In this document: one piece after another, positions 42,831 through 50,496 of the stretch
How the letters are laid out: every line of letters begins with the position of its first letter
Position numbering within the stretch: position 1 is the stretch's first letter
Source of the DNA: CAYQOX01 sp964419335
GTDB lineage: Bacteria > Hinthialibacterota > Hinthialibacteria > Hinthialibacterales > Hinthialibacteraceae
DNA: 57,979 nt
NCBI GenBank assembly: GCA_964419335.1
Contig: CAYQOX010000034.1
Location: forward strand, 1-57,979
Direction: 5' to 3'
The notes under the pieces: generated by a model
Databases searched by the model: none
Told to the model about the DNA's origin: nothing
Seen by the model: the letters and a program-made list of their open reading frames with translations, nothing else
Program-made: the position numbers and the translations under genes

Positions 42831-45050
42831 TTACGTACTTGACTCACGAGTGTCTAATTCTTTTGACTGACATGCCCAATAGTAATAGGCGTCATAATAG
42901 GAGTAACGGGAAGTTCCTAAGTTATGTAACCGCAGGGTAATTACTTCACCTCTGAGATATTGTTCCGGGATGGTAAACACGCTCTCATACCAATTCCACG
43001 CGGTACCTTTGATTTCCCAGTCGTCCACATAAATACCATCGGCGTATACACGGATACGGTAGAAAAAGCGAGGATGGCGGCCACTGTTATCGCAGGTTCG
43101 TAGGATTAAATGAAGAGGACTTTCTGGGTTGATATTGCTCAGGGTAAATTGTTCATAGCCGGTAATTCTGCGCCCGCTATCAACAATATCATAGAGGTTA
43201 AGTATCCCCATTTCTCTCATTAGAGGGATAAGATCTTTCTTTTCATCTTCAATATCAGGCCAGCGTTCATCGATTTCTTCGTGATAACCAAAATTCCGTC
43301 GGAAAGGGATCGATTTTTCGGGGAATTGATTATCCCGAACTTGAAATGAATAATGCTTTTCCTTTTCTTCTTTGCGATTGGCAACATCCAATTGATCGAT
43401 TACAAACCAACCTTCTTTGAGGGTGACATCCCGGGGGAAATCTCCCATACCCGCATATGACCAATTCATGCGGTAAACCAGTTTTCTGAAGGAGGTATCA
43501 AAAGGATCAGGAAATTGAACCAAAGGCCGGTGCATAATATCATAGGTCTGAGACATTTCTTCAAACCAGGAAGGAAATACGGCAGCCAATTGGGGGCGGT
43601 TTTCTTCGGGCATTGATTCTAATTCTTCATACAATCCCCCCTCGCCCATGCGATAAGGGATGGTGGTTGAATTGGTGACTAAGCCTACTAGGTCCAAAAT
43701 CTGATAATTGCCGAAAAGAGAAAGAGCACCGGCGTCATTGATAGCCACAGGGGCGTCTGGATTATATCGATTAAGCCACTGACTTGTATGAACTTGCTTC
43801 TCATGGATTGTAGTACTTTGTGAGTGATAGCGATTCGACCAAGTCGGAAGATATACGAGTTGTAAAAGAAGCGCAATAAGCAGAATTGAAATAAATCCCG
43901 TGTAAGACTCATAACGTTGTAAAAGGCGAAAAAGTGATTCAAGTCCGATAAGTCCGAGAATCCATAAAAGGGGGAAAAAAGGAATAAGGTAGCGGTAACT
44001 GTGTAACGACCAAACTTCTAAGGTTGCGACGGCTGGGATGCAAAGAAGGAGAGGCGCGCCGAGGAAGAAGAAGAACCAACGACGTTTGGTATTATGCTCC
44101 CACATCGACGAAAGGAACCCAAAAAATGCAAAAAGAAGCAATCCGGGAAGAACAAATTCTCCAGGAGAAGAAGATATTCGGTGTAAACCGCTAAGGAATT
44201 GTAAGATGGAGATTAAATTGGATAAAAACTCAGAAATCATTTCCTGCATGGTCATCAAGGGATGATAAAGTAAACTCTTGGCAATCAAGCCATTGCCTGT
44301 AGAACGTCCCATAGCCAACGTGTAATAAAAATTGGGACCGAAGAGGGCGAGAGCAAAAACCGCAGGGGGGAGCAAGGTTTTCCATGAAAAGGGTAATGGT
44401 AAAGCGCGTGTGTGGAGGAAATTTTTTAAAGCGAGAAGCAGGATAAGCATTATGGCTATGATGCTTCCCTCAGGGCGGCATAATGCTAATAAAGAAAACC
44501 AAAGCCACAGAGTGGGAGTGAAGGTTTGATCGCGAAAGACTCTTTCATAAGCAGAAAGAATTAAGTAAGTTAGAAGCGCGATTTCCATCCCCGACCAATA
44601 CGCCCAGGCAAGATAGCCTGAGGTGATTCCCAGGCCAAGCAGGGCCAGGGTAAAAAAGAAGTGATTGTGTTGTCCAATCTGGAGCAAGCGGAAAAAAATA
44701 CCGGTAACACAGAAGAAGGTCAGACCATAGAGCCAATATAAAAGACCGACACCATCCAATCCCAGAAGATGGCCTATGGCAAGGAGATGGACATAAAGAA
44801 AGCTGGTAGCCCCTCCGCTAACGGGGTCTCCCGATTGATATTGAAAATACTCCCCCCGGGCGATTTGTTTGCCGTATTGAAGATGGATGTAGGAATCATC
44901 CAGAGGCAGCGAAGCCTCACCGCTGCGGATAACGTGGGCTCCCACCATCACCATGCATTGGAACAATGCACATAAGAGAGCAATGATCAACGCGTTATGG
45001 TTCAGGTGTTTCAAGTAAGCCAAGAAGCGGGGAGCATATTCAACCATCAT
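42831..45050 (-). CDS. GT-C-like membrane glycosyltransferase
   Basis: 739 residues. A multi-helix domain (residues about 20-420, roughly 11 helices) has SLPLDDSYIHLQYGKQIARGEYF after the first helix, the acidic DD and 'yA-x-n-x-x-G' context expected of GT-C/GT39-like enzymes that use lipid-linked sugar donors. The soluble C-terminal 300 residues include APVAINDAGALSLFGNY and a beta-rich end with TLRLHNLGTSRYSYYDAYY, possibly a sugar-binding module. It may glycosylate exported proteins or a cell-surface polymer. It follows the SUMF1 gene by 12 bases, with no clear ribosome site, so it may be co-translated. Confidence 0.8.
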   Translation of the reverse strand: MMVEYAPRFLAYLKHLNHNALIIALLCALFQCMVMVGAHVIRSGEASLPLDDSYIHLQYGKQIARGEYFQYQSGDPVSGGATSFLYVHLLAIGHLLGLDGVGLLYWLYGLTFFCVTGIFFRLLQIGQHNHFFFTLALLGLGITSGYLAWAYWSGMEIALLTYLILSAYERVFRDQTFTPTLWLWFSLLALCRPEGSIIAIMLILLLALKNFLHTRALPLPFSWKTLLPPAVFALALFGPNFYYTLAMGRSTGNGLIAKSLLYHPLMTMQEMISEFLSNLISILQFLSGLHRISSSPGEFVLPGLLLFAFFGFLSSMWEHNTKRRWFFFFLGAPLLLCIPAVATLEVWSLHSYRYLIPFFPLLWILGLIGLESLFRLLQRYESYTGFISILLIALLLQLVYLPTWSNRYHSQSTTIHEKQVHTSQWLNRYNPDAPVAINDAGALSLFGNYQILDLVGLVTNSTTIPYRMGEGGLYEELESMPEENRPQLAAVFPSWFEEMSQTYDIMHRPLVQFPDPFDTSFRKLVYRMNWSYAGMGDFPRDVTLKEGWFVIDQLDVANRKEEKEKHYSFQVRDNQFPEKSIPFRRNFGYHEEIDERWPDIEDEKKDLIPLMREMGILNLYDIVDSGRRITGYEQFTLSNINPESPLHLILRTCDNSGRHPRFFYRIRVYADGIYVDDWEIKGTAWNWYESVFTIPEQYLRGEVITLRLHNLGTSRYSYYDAYYYWACQSKELDTRESST

Positions 45051-45062
45051 AGAAAGGAGGCA

Positions 45063-45923
45063 TTAATCCCAAGGTATCTCTTTCGACCAAACCACGCGGA
45101 AGCCCCCTGTATTGCGGCGATAATCCGGTGGAAATCTCCCTCGATCAGCGCAGCGGACATATTCACGACGCCCCATCCAGGAGGGACCACGAAAGACTTT
45201 TTCCTCCCCGTTTTCGGGGCCGGTGGGATCTATTTGCTTCTCGTCCGAATAGAGACCATACCAATCATAGCACCATTCCCAAACATTCCCCAGCATGTCA
45301 TACAATCCCCACGGGTTGGGGTTGAGAGAGCCGACGGGGTTCAAGGCTGCGTTGGAGTTATCGCGAATCCAGGCATGCTCCATAATTGCTTCCAAGGAAG
45401 GATCCTCACCGAAATAAGTGCTGGTTTGGATTCCAGCCCGGCAGGCATATTCATGTTCCGCTTCGGTAGGCAGCCGGAACGAGCCACGCTTCCAAAACTC
45501 GTTTTTCTTTGTGAATTCCAGTTTATTTAATTTTTCTAAATACTCTTGACAATCGTACCAATTCACTCGATTTACCGGCAGGTTAATGTTGATTTGGGTG
45601 GAGGGATTGTTTCCCATGATGGCTTCCCACTGGGCTTGGGTGACTTCGTATTTCCCGATATAAAAAGGGTGGGTGATTTCAACTTTATGAGGCGGGGCTT
45701 CATTTTCTTCGTGATACTTTTCATTTTCATCACTGCCCATGACAAAGCAACCTGCGGGAATACGAACAAGCACCATCGGGGTGGCTTCTTCAGGCAGATT
45801 CGGGATAGCAAGCGTTATTTCTTTAGGTTGTTGTTTCTCTTCGGAGGCGAAAGGAATGTGCACGAGAGAGAATACAAGTATTGCGATGATCGTAAGGTTC
45901 AAAAAACATGAATACCTATTCAT
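45063..45923 (-). CDS. SUMF1/formylglycine-generating-enzyme-like protein without the catalytic cysteine
   Basis: 286 residues with a signal peptide (MNRYSCFLNLTIIAILVFSLVHIP) and GGGGAGG before the ATG. The SUMF1 fold is clear: MVLVRIPAGCFVMGSDENE, HPFYIGKYEVTQAQWEAIMG, VNRVNWYDCQEYLEKLN, FRLPTEAEHEYACRAG, GLYDMLGNVWEWCYDWYG and RNTGGFRVV. In true formylglycine-generating enzymes the segment before the end reads like GGSY-x-C-H-x-x-x-C; here it is FRGPSWMGRREYVRCADR, so the first catalytic cysteine is a glycine. It is therefore probably a non-FGE member of the fold, such as a C-type-lectin-like binding protein, rather than the maturase of the sulfatase at 52977. Confidence 0.88.
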   Translation of the reverse strand: MNRYSCFLNLTIIAILVFSLVHIPFASEEKQQPKEITLAIPNLPEEATPMVLVRIPAGCFVMGSDENEKYHEENEAPPHKVEITHPFYIGKYEVTQAQWEAIMGNNPSTQININLPVNRVNWYDCQEYLEKLNKLEFTKKNEFWKRGSFRLPTEAEHEYACRAGIQTSTYFGEDPSLEAIMEHAWIRDNSNAALNPVGSLNPNPWGLYDMLGNVWEWCYDWYGLYSDEKQIDPTGPENGEEKVFRGPSWMGRREYVRCADRGRFPPDYRRNTGGFRVVWSKEIPWD

Positions 45924-45984
45924 AAAAACCTCCCCTTCTCTTCTGTTTATTCTCTACTTTTTTTTCAAACAAACCCATTTATGT

Positions 45985-46197
45985 CTCATCACGAAAGTGA
46001 GTCCTTTTTATGGACAAACGCCTCAGGGATGGGTTCTGCTTGTCTCCGCGCGGCCTTAAGGGCCGCTGGCTCCGAAGGCCGCTCCACACAAGCCCCTTCA
46101 GCGTTTTGGTTCGATTCATATCCATTGAAAATAGCCATGGTTCCCCCTTTAGAATCATGTTCTGTTTTCTTTACAATGTACTCAAATACAGGATGAA
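45985..46197 (+). repeat. Dispersed structured repeat, copy 4 (full length)
   Basis: Runs from CTCATCACGAAAGTGAGTCC to ACAGGATGAAC, 213 bp. It keeps the GCTTGT and ACAAGC arms and a perfect inner hairpin GCGGCC-TTAAG-GGCCGC, followed by a second GC-rich stretch. It lies between the SUMF1 start (minus) and the pcm operon (plus), a divergent intergenic position. Confidence 0.88.
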
Positions 46198-46569
46198 CTC
46201 CATTTATTATTCATTATAACGAAAAAAGTATGGTAAAAGATTTATCATTTACTTCATATAGAATAGTCCTAAGATTAGAAATGAAAAGAATACCAGATAA
46301 AATAACACTGAATGTAAAAGATTTTTTTGGAATTTGAAATAATCCTCTTCTCCATGCGTGGTAAAAGGGAATTTTCTTGTGACGTAAAAATAGGACTATA
46401 CTCATTGTGAATCATTTTTTTCATTTGGTCAAATTAATAAAAGTATAGGAAAGTTTTCAATTAATTCTTCATCATTATAAGACAGAATTATAAGACAGAA
46501 TCGAGAAATGAACTCGCCTTAGTATCTTCTGTTTGACCATCCCGTTATCAGCAAGAAAGGTTTGCATCG
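46198..46569. other. Gene-free, AT-rich leader region of the pcm operon
   Basis: About 370 bases without a gene. It contains a perfect 13-base tandem duplication, TTATAAGACAGAA twice, at 46476-46501, about 70 bases before the pcm start. This may be a replication slip or a doubled binding site. No clear promoter or RNA structure is seen otherwise. Confidence 0.6.
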
Positions 46570-47205
46570 ATGGACTACAACAGGTTAATGCAAGATATGA
46601 TCGAAACTCAGATCATTGCCCGAGGAGTCACGGATCCTCACGTTTTGCGAGCAATCGAACAAGTTCCACGTCACATGTTTGTTTCGGAAGATCAACAAGC
46701 GGAAGCCTATGAAGACCATCCCTTAACCCTGCCGGAAGAAAAAGCGACCATCTCGCAGCCCTACATGGTGGCCTATATGACGAAAACTCTGCAGTGCAAA
46801 CCCAAACACAAAGTGCTCGAAATAGGGACCGGTTCCGGTTATCAAGCGGCGATCTTATCGCGTATATGCCGAGAGGTCTATACGGTGGAACGTCATTATT
46901 CGCTGAGTGTTAATGCTCAGCGAACCCTACAAAGCATGGGGATAGAAAATGTGTATTTCAACGTGGGCGACGGGATCAAGGGATGGGAAGAAAAAGCCCC
47001 TTTTGATCGTATTATCGTGACTGCAGCAGCGCAAAATTGTCCCCAAACCTTTCTTGATCAACTGAAAGAGGATGGAAAAATCCTTATTCCTTTGGGTTCG
47101 TCCCAGCTTCAAACTCTCACACGTATTCATAAAAAAGGGGATCAAATTGAATCGACGCCGCTTCTCTCTTGTGTGTTTGTTCCTTTGATACCATGTGAAG
47201 AATAA
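46570..47205 (+). CDS. pcm: Protein-L-isoaspartate O-methyltransferase
   Basis: 211 residues. Motifs of the family are present: MFVSEDQQAEAYEDHPLTLP, KATISQPYMVAYMT, the SAM-binding VLEIGTGSGYQAAILSR, and FDRIIVTAAAQNCP with the usual downstream ILIPLG. It methylates isoaspartyl residues in damaged proteins, starting their repair, in the cytoplasm. Length and order match pcm of other bacteria. It heads a five-gene plus-strand operon; the ribosome site is weak (AGAAAGG). The context of protein repair plus a sirtuin is suggestive of maintenance of ageing or resting cells, which is inference. Confidence 0.95.
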   Translation: MDYNRLMQDMIETQIIARGVTDPHVLRAIEQVPRHMFVSEDQQAEAYEDHPLTLPEEKATISQPYMVAYMTKTLQCKPKHKVLEIGTGSGYQAAILSRICREVYTVERHYSLSVNAQRTLQSMGIENVYFNVGDGIKGWEEKAPFDRIIVTAAAQNCPQTFLDQLKEDGKILIPLGSSQLQTLTRIHKKGDQIESTPLLSCVFVPLIPCEE

Positions 47206-47235
47206 CCATAACGTTCATAAAGGAGAGCAGAATTG

Positions 47236-48405
47236 ATGGTCTCCACGCTCACGGCATCACAATCACTTTACTTACGCAGCCTCCTTCATAACACCATTAA
47301 GGCTTATGAAGAAGATCTCACGTTGCAATTTTATCCTAGCCATGAGGAGTTTGCTTCGCTTTCCGTTTATAGAGAAAGCGAGAATGCGGCGTTTGTGGTC
47401 ATAGAGCAAGGAGAAGAATTTACGATCCCAAGCCAGGAAAATCTGGTAGAACGATTGGTGCAATCTTTCGAACAAGAGGGAGATTCGATCATTCTATCCA
47501 ATCCACAAAGTGGAAAACGCATTACCTGGGGAAGGAAAAAGTTCGTGCAGGAAAGTTTTATCCCTGAAACGGAGGAGGTAAAAGAGCCGGCGTGGGCGAT
47601 TGGGAAATCCACGCATTTGGAGCCGAAACAGGCAGCCCCTTTGCTTAAAGCCATTGGTTTGATGAGTCATGAAGGGGAGATCAAGGCCCCGGTACGGAAA
47701 AAATTCAAGCAGATTAATCATTTCCTTGAATTACTTTCGCCCATGTTGTCTCGCAAACCAAAAGGCGATACCTTTTATATTGTAGATTGTGGATGTGGGA
47801 AATCCTATCTTGGTTTTGTCTTGTTTTGGTATCTCCGAACCGTCTTAAGGAAGAAAGCGCGGTTTCTGGGTATTGATGTATCATCAAAATTGATTCAAGA
47901 TTGCCAAGATAAGGCCTCAGAACTTGGGATGAAGAACATGGAATTCGAATGTTCACCAATGATGAAGGCCGATTTACCCGAGCAAGTGGATCTACTAATC
48001 AGCCTGCATGCGTGTGATACTGCGACGGATGAGGCGATTGCCTGTGCGGTTGCTCATGGGGTGGAACAAATGGCGGTTGCTCCTTGTTGTCAGCAGGAAA
48101 TCGCGGCTCAATTACCCGGGATACCCAAGTATCCATTGAAAAAGCATGGATTATGTACTCAACGTTTTGGAGAAATGTTGACCGATATGATGCGTGCTCT
48201 TTTTTTAGAAGCGCATGGATATACAACCAAGGTGGGTGAATTTATCTCTTGGGAAGAAACCCCCAAGAATCTTTTGTTGCGCGGGGAGAAAGGCAATCCC
48301 AACGCAGCAGAACGAATGGAGCAATACGAGGAATTTAAGCGATTCTATCAAATTCGACCGTCGATTGATGGATTTTACTTAGAACGGGAGGCTTACGCCA
48401 CTTGA
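47236..48405 (+). CDS. SAM-dependent methyltransferase of the Methyltransf_32 (METTL25/RRNAD1-like) type
   Basis: 389 residues from the ATG at 47236, after AGGAGAG; a TTG one codon earlier is less likely. The N-terminal 160 residues form a helical region with no recognised domain. The methyltransferase domain (about 175-330) has the SAM loop YIVDCGCGKSYLGFVL, FLGIDVSSKL, and the diagnostic SLHACDTATDEAIACAV and VAPCCQQE motifs. In eukaryotes this domain class methylates RNA or protein histidine-like targets; the bacterial substrate is not known. It lies 30 bases after pcm and its TGA overlaps the next start (TGATG), indicating coupled translation. Confidence 0.88.
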   Translation: MVSTLTASQSLYLRSLLHNTIKAYEEDLTLQFYPSHEEFASLSVYRESENAAFVVIEQGEEFTIPSQENLVERLVQSFEQEGDSIILSNPQSGKRITWGRKKFVQESFIPETEEVKEPAWAIGKSTHLEPKQAAPLLKAIGLMSHEGEIKAPVRKKFKQINHFLELLSPMLSRKPKGDTFYIVDCGCGKSYLGFVLFWYLRTVLRKKARFLGIDVSSKLIQDCQDKASELGMKNMEFECSPMMKADLPEQVDLLISLHACDTATDEAIACAVAHGVEQMAVAPCCQQEIAAQLPGIPKYPLKKHGLCTQRFGEMLTDMMRALFLEAHGYTTKVGEFISWEETPKNLLLRGEKGNPNAAERMEQYEEFKRFYQIRPSIDGFYLEREAYAT

Positions 48406-49724
48406 TGATCTCATCCACAGAACGTAATCGGCAATGGGTGCACATACTATGTGTGCTCTTTGCCTTTACTTTACGCTATATCCCCCCTTCATGGGCTTTT
48501 TTATTAGCCATTACTGCATTTATACACAATGTCCTCCTGCTCCCGAAATACGCACCCCATATATTCCGTAAACGTGAAAGTTTTTTTGAAGGAGTGGCGG
48601 TTTATCCGCTTATGGTAGCCTTGGCCATTGTCTTATTCTCTGATCGCCTCATGTTGGCGGGAGGGGTATGGGCGATCCTGGCGCTAGGCGATGGATTTTC
48701 TACGATCATTGGTGCTAAATGGCCTTTGGCTAAAGTGCCTTGGAATCCCCGAAAATCTGTGGGAGGGATGCTGGCCTTTGTGGTCAGCGCAAGTATTGGG
48801 GCTTTTCTCATCATGGGATGGATAGGACCAGTACACTCTCTTTCTCATTTAGCCATGGTGGTGATAACCGCCTCCCTGGTATCGGCAGTATTTGAAACTT
48901 TACCATTTTCTTGGGATGACAATATTGTGGTCACCTTGGTTGCGGCGGCTATGCTAACCCTACTATGGCCGATCGAGGTATTTCCCGCCTCGACCTCCTT
49001 CTCGGCGGCCTGGTGGGGAATCGCCCTGGGAATTAATTTCGTGGTTGCAGGACTGGCTTGGTGGATAGGTTTGGTATCCAATACGGGAGCCCTGGGCGGA
49101 GCGATGATAGGGACAGCGATTCTTGCCATGGGTATCCCCTTATACATACTTTTGATCGCGTTTTTCTTACTCGGATCACTCGCAACCCGGATAGGGTATC
49201 ATGAAAAAGTATCGATGGGTATTGCTCAAGAAAAACAAGGAAGACGCAGTGCGAAACATGCCATCGCCAACTGTGCTCTCGCATTACTGGCAGCCATTTT
49301 ATTTGGGGCGACGGATGGTATTGACACTATTCTTGTCGTCTTTTACTGCGCAGCCCTAGCGACCGCCTTGAGTGATACCACCTCGAGCGAGATAGGGCAG
49401 GTCTACGGGCGCAATCCATTTCTTCCAACCAATTTTCGTCTAGTTCCACCAGGTTCGGTGGGAGCGATATCGGTGGAAGGAACCTTATGGGGAATGGGCG
49501 CCTCTTTGCTTTTTGCCTTGATTGCCAGTTCGATAGGCATATTACCGGTTATCCTCATTCCCGCGGTAACCATTGGCGGTTGGATCGGATTTTATTCAGA
49601 ATCTTACATTGCAGCCATCTGGACGGATGAGGGAATAGAGGTTGATAATGAGTGGATGAATTTACTAAATACTTTTTTGGGTGGAATCATGGCGGTTATC
49701 ATATACTTTTTGACTATGCCATAA
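48405..49724 (+). CDS. Fused phytol/polyprenol kinase-like and DUF92 membrane protein
   Basis: 439 residues, ATG sharing bases with the previous stop. The N-terminal half (about 1-180) resembles CDP-alcohol/dolichol-kinase-like proteins (VTE5, SEC59 type): LALGDGFSTIIGAKWP and PRKSVGGMLAFVVSA. The C-terminal half (about 195-439) is DUF92 (VTE6-like): GLVSNTGALGGAMIGTAIL, CAALATALSDTTSSEIGQVYG and SVGAISVEGTLWG. In plants VTE5 phosphorylates phytol and VTE6 phosphorylates the product to the diphosphate. A fusion could carry out both steps on one prenol, recycling it to a diphosphate for quinone or glycan-carrier synthesis. The whole is highly hydrophobic (12 or so helices). The substrate here is inferred. 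Confidence 0.82.
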   Translation: MISSTERNRQWVHILCVLFAFTLRYIPPSWAFLLAITAFIHNVLLLPKYAPHIFRKRESFFEGVAVYPLMVALAIVLFSDRLMLAGGVWAILALGDGFSTIIGAKWPLAKVPWNPRKSVGGMLAFVVSASIGAFLIMGWIGPVHSLSHLAMVVITASLVSAVFETLPFSWDDNIVVTLVAAAMLTLLWPIEVFPASTSFSAAWWGIALGINFVVAGLAWWIGLVSNTGALGGAMIGTAILAMGIPLYILLIAFFLLGSLATRIGYHEKVSMGIAQEKQGRRSAKHAIANCALALLAAILFGATDGIDTILVVFYCAALATALSDTTSSEIGQVYGRNPFLPTNFRLVPPGSVGAISVEGTLWGMGASLLFALIASSIGILPVILIPAVTIGGWIGFYSESYIAAIWTDEGIEVDNEWMNLLNTFLGGIMAVIIYFLTMP

Positions 49725-49734
49725 GGGGGAAAAC

Positions 49735-50472
49735 GTGTCATCAGAAACACAAGCCTTAGAGCAAGCCAAAAATTTAATGAGAAAAGCCTCTGGAGTATTC
49801 GTTCTAACTGGGGCGGGGATTTCAGCAGAAAGCGGAGTGCCGACTTTTCGCGATCCCGGCGGATTGTGGAAAAAGATCGATCCCTATAAAGTCGCGACAC
49901 CGCAGGCTTTCTCCGAAGACCCTGAGTATGTGTGGAAATGGTACGATGAACGACGTACTCAACTAAAAGAATGTAAACCCAACCCAGGGCATCTTGCCTT
50001 GGCGGAACTAGAAAAAAAGAAAGAGTATTATTTTTTATTGACCCAGAACGTGGATGATCTCCATGAACGAGCGGGTTCAGAGACTATATCCCATGTACAC
50101 GGGAGCATTTGGGAAGTACGTTGTACGGTTGAAGGTACCATCATGGAAGATCGTCGCGCCCCGTTGCCAGAAATTCCTCCACGTTGTCCTCAATGTGGAG
50201 GATTATTACGTCCTAACGTCGTCTGGTTTGGAGAAGCGATCGATGCAGATTCGATTCAAGCGACGCAAACCTTTCTTGCAAACAGCCACATCGACGTGGT
50301 TTTCGTGGTTGGTACGGAAGCGAGTTTTGGTTATATTTCCGATTGGGCGTTGAGTGCCCGAGGCACCCAGGGACACATTATTGAAATCAACCTAGGAGAT
50401 ACAGGCTTTTCGTCGATGGCCGATATCCATTTACGAGGTCCATCGGGTGAAATACTACCTCAAATCATATAA
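49735..50472 (+). CDS. cobB: NAD-dependent protein deacylase (sirtuin)
   Basis: 245 residues, GTG start after AAGGGGGAAAAC. The sirtuin core is clear: FVLTGAGISAESGVPTFRDP, LTQNVDDLHERAG, SHVHGSIWEVRC and RPNVVWFGEAID. YDER (Y-x-x-R, about residues 66-69) marks class III/CobB-type sirtuins that remove negatively charged acyl groups such as succinyl. The zinc module has only three cysteines (C in WEVRCTVE, and CPQC), since the second position of the first pair is E. Sirtuins use NAD to remove acyl marks from lysines in the cytoplasm. It lies 10 bases after the kinase-like gene and 24 bases before the phosphodiesterase, in the same operon. Confidence 0.93.
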   Translation: MSSETQALEQAKNLMRKASGVFVLTGAGISAESGVPTFRDPGGLWKKIDPYKVATPQAFSEDPEYVWKWYDERRTQLKECKPNPGHLALAELEKKKEYYFLLTQNVDDLHERAGSETISHVHGSIWEVRCTVEGTIMEDRRAPLPEIPPRCPQCGGLLRPNVVWFGEAIDADSIQATQTFLANSHIDVVFVVGTEASFGYISDWALSARGTQGHIIEINLGDTGFSSMADIHLRGPSGEILPQII

Positions 50473-50496
50473 CGAATAAGTACAACAGAGGCTTTC

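Noticed and set aside
45063..45923. Assigning this gene as the sulfatase maturase
   Set aside because: The first catalytic cysteine is replaced by glycine.
45981..46219. Two short plus-strand frames with similar products to the extension at 12082
   Set aside because: They share sequence only because both lie in the dispersed repeat; codon positions are not conserved and copy 3 breaks them.
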